From NCBI GenBank assembly GCA_018269005.1, contig JAFDVK010000032.1:62001-126000 (forward strand): 64,000 nt of DNA. Reading direction: 5' to 3'. The stretch is from Acidobacteriota bacterium. Lineage in GTDB: Bacteria; Acidobacteriota; Blastocatellia; Pyrinomonadales; Pyrinomonadaceae. The position numbers were made by a program, and so were the translations under genes. Positions 59,956-64,000 of this stretch are shown piece after piece. Each line of letters opens with the position of its first letter. The first letter of the stretch is position 1. The notes under the pieces were generated by a model. The model made no database searches, was not told the origin of the DNA, and worked only from the letters and a program-made list of their open reading frames with translations.

Positions 59956-60013
59956 CTCTGCGGTTTTGCGTCTTGGCAGGGGAATTTCCCGCAAAGGAGC
60001 AGAGATCGCAGAG
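59956..60013. repeat. Inverted-repeat element between two SRPBCC genes
   Basis: The outer arms CTCTGCG (59956-59962)/CGCAGAG (60007-60013) surround TTGCG...CGCAA blocks and a central GGGAA-T-TTCCC (59980-59990). The whole piece could fold into one long interrupted hairpin. Its composition (TTTGCG/CGCAAA) is like short dispersed repeats known from several bacterial phyla. Confidence 0.55.
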
Positions 60014-60023
60014 AGAACCGGAA

Positions 60024-60536
60024 TCACATTTTTCTTTTTTCTTGTTTCAGCTCGGCGAGAACCTTATCCAGATGCTTGTAGTTCACTTCCATGCCGTCTG
60101 TCATGCCAGTTGATAGAGCTTGGTCGCGGTCGGTTTTCGAGGCGAATTTGATCGTGGTCGCCACATTCGTAATACCGTCAACCTCTTCGAAACTTACAGT
60201 GACGATCGAGAGTTCGCCGCCCATCGAAACGCCCATGTTGCCCGGATCAAAGATCTGCGTATGCACGACTCTTTCGTGCGTAACGACTTCCATGACCTCG
60301 CCCGTAAATCCGAACTCCATTCCGTCCTCGTCATTGCGCCAACGCCATTCATACTTGCCGCCGACACGCATATCCATCTCGCAAACAGGCATAGACCAGC
60401 CCGGATAGCCGCCGCACCAACGGCGCATCAGGTCCGCTTCCATATAGGCCCGCCACACGAGTTTGGCGGGAGCGTCAAAGCTCCGTTTGACTAGAACCTC
60501 GGTATCTGAAGGCAGGCTTGCTTCGGCCGGTTTCAT
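60024..60536 (-). CDS. SRPBCC (AHSA1-like) domain protein
   Basis: A 170-residue protein. [47 protein letters not shown] and [21 protein letters not shown] are typical of ATPase-activator-homology SRPBCC proteins. Its first codon overlaps the ArsR stop by four bases, a common pairing in which the ArsR regulator controls the SRPBCC protein. The ligand is unknown. The Lys/Glu-rich end is short. Confidence 0.85.
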   Translation of the reverse strand: MKPAEASLPSDTEVLVKRSFDAPAKLVWRAYMEADLMRRWCGGYPGWSMPVCEMDMRVGGKYEWRWRNDEDGMEFGFTGEVMEVVTHERVVHTQIFDPGNMGVSMGGELSIVTVSFEEVDGITNVATTIKFASKTDRDQALSTGMTDGMEVNYKHLDKVLAELKQEKRKM

Positions 60537-60868
60537 ATATTTCGCTCCTGTTTCTCTTGTTGTTTTAACTCTGTAAGCAACACATCGAGCTGCTCGTATC
60601 GTGTCTCCCAGATCTTTCTGTACTGCTCAAGCCATTCGTCTATCTCTTTCATCTTGTCGATCTCCAACAGGTAATAGATCTCGCGGCCGCGGCTGTCCTG
60701 TGTCACAAGCTCGCATTCGGTCAGTATCCGCAGATGCTTAGACACCGCCTGCCGCGACGTATCAAAATGCGCCGCGATCGCGTTCGGCGTCATCGCCTGC
60801 AACGCGATAAGTGCGATAATCGCTCTCCTCGTCGGGTCTGCAATGGCCTGAAAAACGTCTCGTTTCAT
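60533..60868 (-). CDS. ArsR-family transcriptional repressor
   Basis: A 111-residue winged helix-turn-helix protein. [40 protein letters not shown] (recognition helix) and [20 protein letters not shown] mark the SdpR-like ArsR subgroup. It has no metal-binding cysteine motif of the ArsR or SmtB kind, so it probably does not sense metals. A GCAAC-N6-GTTGC palindrome lies 19 bases upstream of its start. It leads the SRPBCC operon. Confidence 0.9.
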   Translation of the reverse strand: MKRDVFQAIADPTRRAIIALIALQAMTPNAIAAHFDTSRQAVSKHLRILTECELVTQDSRGREIYYLLEIDKMKEIDEWLEQYRKIWETRYEQLDVLLTELKQQEKQERNI

Positions 60869-61170
60869 ACCGTCGAACAGCAGTATGCAACCAATCAGTT
60901 GCGGATGTCAAGCGCAACCGAACGGTTTCATCCCCTCAACCGCATAGCATACGGAAAGCGACGAAAATGCAGACCCCGTAGCGTACACGAAAGGTCAATG
61001 TGGAACCACCTTTGCGTGAAGAGCGATCGTGGAAAATCGAGAAGCCGTTCGATCGGTTCGCTTTAATTGGCCCCGTACAATGCGGTATTTCTTTACAGAC
61101 ATGTCTTCTCGGTATATTATTAGCGAAAAATCGACCTTGTATAGGGTTATTCTCTCGCTGGAACAATTTT
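60869..61170. other. 302-base divergent gap with an ArsR-type operator
   Basis: GCAAC-CAATCA-GTTGC at 60887-60902 is a candidate autoregulatory site for the ArsR gene. The remainder, between the ArsR and TPR genes, shows no reading frame with a ribosome site, no terminator and no repeat that I could detect. The frame of the TPR gene is open back to 61000 but without signal-peptide character. Confidence 0.5.
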
Positions 61171-62526
61171 ATGAAAAGATTCCTTTCATCACGATCGTTG
61201 ATCGTTGCCATGTTGTCGCTCGTGTGCGTGAGCGCGAGTCAGGGTCAGTCGCCTGAGCAAATTGCCTTTAATGCAGCTCGCGCATGCGAGGCCAACGACT
61301 ATGACTGCAGAATAACGAACCTCACAAGGGGTATAGAGATTAACGCAGCAGTCCCAGAAGCTTATGTGAATCGCGGATACGCCTACCTCCGTAAGGGGAT
61401 GTTCGACCTTGCGGTTGCCGATTTTACGAAAGCGATCGAGCTAAAACCCGACCTCATTCAAGCGTACGGCGGCCGCGCCTCGATCTATGCTCGCCAGAAT
61501 AAGCTCGACCTCGCACTTTTGGATCTGAACAAGATCATCCAGCTAGCTCCCCAAAATGCTAACGCTCATAACGACCGAGGCTTTCTGTATCGCAGAATGG
61601 GTAAGAATGAGCTTGCACTTGCCGACCTTGACAGAGCGATCCAATTGTATGGTGACGTACCCCAAGCCTACATTGCTTATTACAATCGCGGGATGCTGCG
61701 TTGTTCGCAAGGATGCTCAGATATTGCTCTCATGGACTATAACAAGGCGATCGAATTGAATCCTCAATATGCAGAAGCTTACGCCGGCCGCGCAAATGCC
61801 TACGACAACAAGCACCTTCTGGCCCTTGCCTTTGCCGACTATAACAAGGCCATTCAGCTTAAACCCGACTTCGCAACCGCGTTTAATGGCCGCGGCTGGA
61901 TCTATCACCAACAGCGTTCGCTCGATCTTGCGATAGCAGACTATACGACCGCTATTCGTCTCGATCCGAAGTATGCGGCAGCGTATTGTAATCGTGGCAT
62001 CGCGTTCGCCGAGGTCAACGAATTCGATCGGGCGATCGCGGATGACACGAAAGCCCTTGAGCTCGATCCGGATATTAATGATGAGATATATCGGTCGCGG
62101 GCGTTGGCGTACTTCTTTAAGAATGATCAGCAGAACGCCGTCCGAGACACCGTTGCCTACTTGAGACGAAGCGGGATCAAGGGTGAGGCTGCGCCATACG
62201 GCATCATGATCGGTTATCTTGCACTCCGAAAGAGCGGAGACGCTGACACTGCGGATGCGTTTGTAAAAGACTGGCTTAAGCTGCTCAAACCGGACGCCTG
62301 GAGCACGGAAGTGTTAAAGTTCTTTGCCGGGAAACTGACGGCCGACGAATTGTTGGCCATGGCCAACGATAACGACAAACTTACCGAGGCTCACGCCTAC
62401 ATCGGCGAGGTGCTACTCGCCGAAAACGATAAAGCAAAAGCCATGGAACACTTTATCTGGGTGAGGAACTACGGTAATAGAGATTTTGTCGAATACCAGC
62501 TAGCGCTCAAGGAACTTAGACAATAA
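61171..62526 (+). CDS. Secreted tetratricopeptide-repeat protein
   Basis: A 451-residue protein with a signal peptide (MKRFLSSRSLIVAMLSLVCV). About eight TPR units run from residue 30 to about 320, for example AYVNRGYAYLRKGMFDLAVA, AYAGRANAYDNKHLLALAFA and AFNGRGWIYHQQRSLDLAIA, each followed by DxxKAIxLxP. The C-terminal 130 residues have weaker helices. TPRs mediate protein contacts; no enzymatic part is seen. It is transcribed alone. Confidence 0.85.
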   Translation: MKRFLSSRSLIVAMLSLVCVSASQGQSPEQIAFNAARACEANDYDCRITNLTRGIEINAAVPEAYVNRGYAYLRKGMFDLAVADFTKAIELKPDLIQAYGGRASIYARQNKLDLALLDLNKIIQLAPQNANAHNDRGFLYRRMGKNELALADLDRAIQLYGDVPQAYIAYYNRGMLRCSQGCSDIALMDYNKAIELNPQYAEAYAGRANAYDNKHLLALAFADYNKAIQLKPDFATAFNGRGWIYHQQRSLDLAIADYTTAIRLDPKYAAAYCNRGIAFAEVNEFDRAIADDTKALELDPDINDEIYRSRALAYFFKNDQQNAVRDTVAYLRRSGIKGEAAPYGIMIGYLALRKSGDADTADAFVKDWLKLLKPDAWSTEVLKFFAGKLTADELLAMANDNDKLTEAHAYIGEVLLAENDKAKAMEHFIWVRNYGNRDFVEYQLALKELRQ

Positions 62527-62593
62527 GGCACAAATCTATTCGCTAAACGACAGAGGACAAACGGGATCGTACCGTGTCTGCTTGAGTCGTTTT

Positions 62594-63148
62594 TCAAATA
62601 TTCGTCGTCGGCTCAAGGTAATGAATCACAGCACCGCAGCCGAACGTTTTTGTTCTTAGGAGTTTGAGGTTGATCCGTTTGTTGATGTTCTTGAACAACG
62701 GCAGGCCGCTGCCGACGACGGTCGGATGGATACCGAGTTGATATTCATCGATCAGGCCGAGGTTGCCTAGCTGGACGATCATGCTCGGGCTGCCGACGAA
62801 GATGGGCTTGCCGGGTTGCTGTTTGAGTTCGACGATCTCGTCTTTGATCAGTTCGCGTTTTAGTTCCGCGGTCTTCCACTCGATTTTTTCAAGTGTCCGC
62901 GAATAGACGATCTTGTGAACTTCGTCTATCGCCACCGCGAATTCATCCATAGCCGCGTTCCCCGAAGGATTCTTGAGCAGCGTCGGCCAGAATTCCATCA
63001 GCTCGAAAGTCTTTCGCCCGTAAATGACCGCGCCGGCACCACGCAGCAGCTCGGTGTAGTGGTCATGGATCTCGTCATCCGCGCTCATCTTGTCGTGGTT
63101 GCAAAACCCGTCAAGCGTCATATTCATCGCAGCGATCAGTTGTCTCAT
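62594..63148 (-). CDS. RibD C-terminal/dihydrofolate-reductase-like protein (full copy)
   Basis: A 184-residue RibD_C-fold protein. MRQLIAAMNMTLDGFCNHDK, GAVIYGRKTFELMEFWP, PIFVGSPSMIVQLGNLGLIDEYQL and VVGSGLPLF are the family blocks. It starts 4 bases after the stop of a 56-codon gene. Its first 26 codons are repeated nearly exactly in a fragment at 63320-63448. The function of the family is reductase-like with unknown substrate. Confidence 0.85.
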   Translation of the reverse strand: MRQLIAAMNMTLDGFCNHDKMSADDEIHDHYTELLRGAGAVIYGRKTFELMEFWPTLLKNPSGNAAMDEFAVAIDEVHKIVYSRTLEKIEWKTAELKRELIKDEIVELKQQPGKPIFVGSPSMIVQLGNLGLIDEYQLGIHPTVVGSGLPLFKNINKRINLKLLRTKTFGCGAVIHYLEPTTNI

Positions 63149-63152
63149 GTTC

Positions 63153-63323
63153 TTAATCCGGCGTGTCCCCAATCGCAAGACGAACTAGAAGCTCCTCTGC
63201 GACGATTTCTGCGGCCGAATCAAACTCTTCTTTCGAAATGAGACCCGCATCGACGAGGGCGTCAACAGCTAAGCCCGCAGCTCTATCACTCCACTCTTTG
63301 TGTTTCTCGTCCTTAGAATTCAT
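63153..63323 (-). CDS. Small acidic protein, 56 residues, unknown
   Basis: The frame begins ATG 63323 (MNSKDEKHKEWSDRAAGLAV) and ends TAA 63153. It looks helical: LAVDALVDAGLISKEEFDSA, then AAEIVAEELLVRLAIGD. Its start overlaps the stop of the upstream fragment by ATGA, and the full RibD-like gene starts 4 bases after its stop. That spacing suggests real, coupled translation. No family was recognised. Confidence 0.55.
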   Translation of the reverse strand: MNSKDEKHKEWSDRAAGLAVDALVDAGLISKEEFDSAAEIVAEELLVRLAIGDTPD

Positions 63324-63448
63324 ATTTCCGCCGTCCGCAGGATCTTTTCCATCTTGTTGCCTTTTGCGAGTCCGTCATCCGCGCTCATCTTGTCGTGGTC
63401 GCAAAAACCATCAAGCGTCATATTCATCGCGGCGATCAGTTTTCTCAC
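63320..63448 (-). pseudogene. Truncated duplicate of the RibD-like gene's 5' end
   Basis: From GTG 63448 the frame reads VRKLIAAMNMTLDGFCDHDK then MSADDG, nearly identical to the start of the gene at 62594-63148. It then departs into GLAKGNKMEKILRTAEI and stops at 63320. It therefore keeps only the first beta-strand region and cannot be a working reductase. It is most likely the relic of a duplication, though its 42-residue product could still be translated and coupled to the next gene. Confidence 0.75.
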
Positions 63449-63469
63449 GATTGATTCCTAGCGTTGTAC

Positions 63470-63949
63470 TCAATTATCAACTTCAACGCCGATAATGTCG
63501 GCGGCTACAAGCCATTTACCCTTTTGCTTGACCATGACGGTTGTAAAACCTTCTTCCTTGCCATCGCCGCCCCAAGGCTTACCCATGTCTACTCCTGCAC
63601 CGGAATAGCGCATCGTCAGAATTGCCGTGTTGCCGTAAAGCCGGATCACAATATCGGTCATCTTCATCGAGTTGATGCGAAGGCCGTTGCGTTTTTGACG
63701 CTGCATCACGTGACTCTTTCCCGCCGGCAAGCCGTCCATACCCATGTAAAAATATTCTTCGGTCAAGAGTTTCTCGCGTACCCGATCGCGTTCCGGCTGT
63801 TCGGCCTGCATCGCCTTTAGGTACTCGTCGAAAACCGCCATGATAGCTTTCTTCTCTGAATCATTCAGATTGCCAGTTGCCGCGGATTGTCCAATGGCGG
63901 CCAGCGAGAATAGAAAGACGATTACAATAATTTTCAAGAGTTGTGTCAT
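63470..63949 (-). CDS. Secreted SnoaL/DUF4440-like protein
   Basis: A 159-residue protein with a signal peptide (LLKIIVIVFLFSLAAIGQSA). It has an NTF2-like/DUF4440 domain: EKKAIMAVFDEYLKAMQAEQ, LLTEEYFYMGMDGLPAGKS, GNTAILTMRYSGAG and the end KGKWLVAADIIGVEV. AGGAGG precedes ATG 63949. It resembles each half of the lipoprotein at 42593-43621. Function unknown. The window's last 50 bases carry only its leader. Confidence 0.78.
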   Translation of the reverse strand: MTQLLKIIVIVFLFSLAAIGQSAATGNLNDSEKKAIMAVFDEYLKAMQAEQPERDRVREKLLTEEYFYMGMDGLPAGKSHVMQRQKRNGLRINSMKMTDIVIRLYGNTAILTMRYSGAGVDMGKPWGGDGKEEGFTTVMVKQKGKWLVAADIIGVEVDN

Positions 63950-64000
63950 TAGGTCTCCTCCTGGGTAATTTGTGCGACGCGAGGATAACGATCTACTCCC

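Noticed and set aside
61000-61170. N-terminal extension of the TPR protein
   Set aside because: The segment has no ribosome site and hides the clear signal peptide that begins at 61171.

Overview
The window looks like chromosomal DNA from a facultatively anaerobic, didermic bacterium, most likely of the Acidobacteriota (Blastocatellia/Pyrinomonadaceae type). The taxonomic call is an inference. It rests on an Oar-like TonB-dependent outer-membrane protein with a carboxypeptidase-regulatory domain, a complete alternative complex III, many small secreted DUF4440, SRPBCC and RibD-like proteins, and short palindromic repeats. No rRNA, phage, insertion sequence or CRISPR array was seen.

Layout. 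(1) 1-700: the end of an oligopeptide-type solute-binding protein gene, then tRNA-Gly(GCC) and tRNA-Cys(GCA). (2) 718-16.7 kb: an anaerobic respiration block. A PAS-LuxR regulator with four clustered cysteines is divergent from an Rrf2 regulator with three cysteines. Downstream runs a continuous co-directional series: a dihaem cytochrome c, narGHJI, then all six subunits of alternative complex III (actABCDEF), with gaps of at most about 20 bp and several ATGA overlaps. (3) 16.8-19.7 kb: back-to-back genes for two related PLP beta-eliminating lyases, tryptophanase and tyrosine phenol-lyase. (4) 19.7-40.3 kb: a sugar-acid/glycan block. Eleven co-directional genes run from a sodium:solute symporter through an SDR, a sugar-binding protein without signal peptide, an outer-membrane receptor, two large glycosidase-like enzymes, an esterase, a glucarate-dehydratase-type enolase, a beta-propeller-like protein, an FAH-family hydrolase and a second SDR. 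A ROK regulator, a 2-keto-3-deoxygluconate kinase and KDPG aldolase lie upstream. (5) 40.3-46.9 kb: korB and korA of a 2-oxoacid:ferredoxin oxidoreductase, separated by a hydrolase, a lipoprotein and a radical SAM gene. (6) 47-55.2 kb: a second nitrogen-oxide block. It holds a RIC/YtfE-type iron-sulfur repair protein, a seven-gene operon (cytochrome b with zinc-ribbon-like tail, NasC-like molybdoenzyme, four-cluster ferredoxin, Tat-Rieske protein, small membrane protein, DUF3565, TDT-family channel) and a Crp/Fnr regulator. Fnr-like palindromes lie upstream of both the RIC gene and the operon. (7) 55.3-64 kb: ordinary accessory genes (hydrolases, peptidase, SRPBCC/ArsR operon, TPR protein, RibD-like reductases, a gene fragment) with two clusters of palindromic repeats.

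How the parts may work together. Block 2 would oxidise quinol both through NarI-NarGH and through alternative complex III, with a NarC-like cytochrome c encoded at the head of the same unit. Block 6 encodes a second, differently built nitrate (or related) reductase with a Rieske protein, plus repair of nitrosative damage, under an Fnr-type regulator. Block 4 would take up and cleave uronate- or sugar-acid-containing glycans. It feeds KDG, KDPG or diketo acids to pyruvate, which korAB and the respiratory chains could use. These links are inferred from gene content and order; the sequence does not show them directly.
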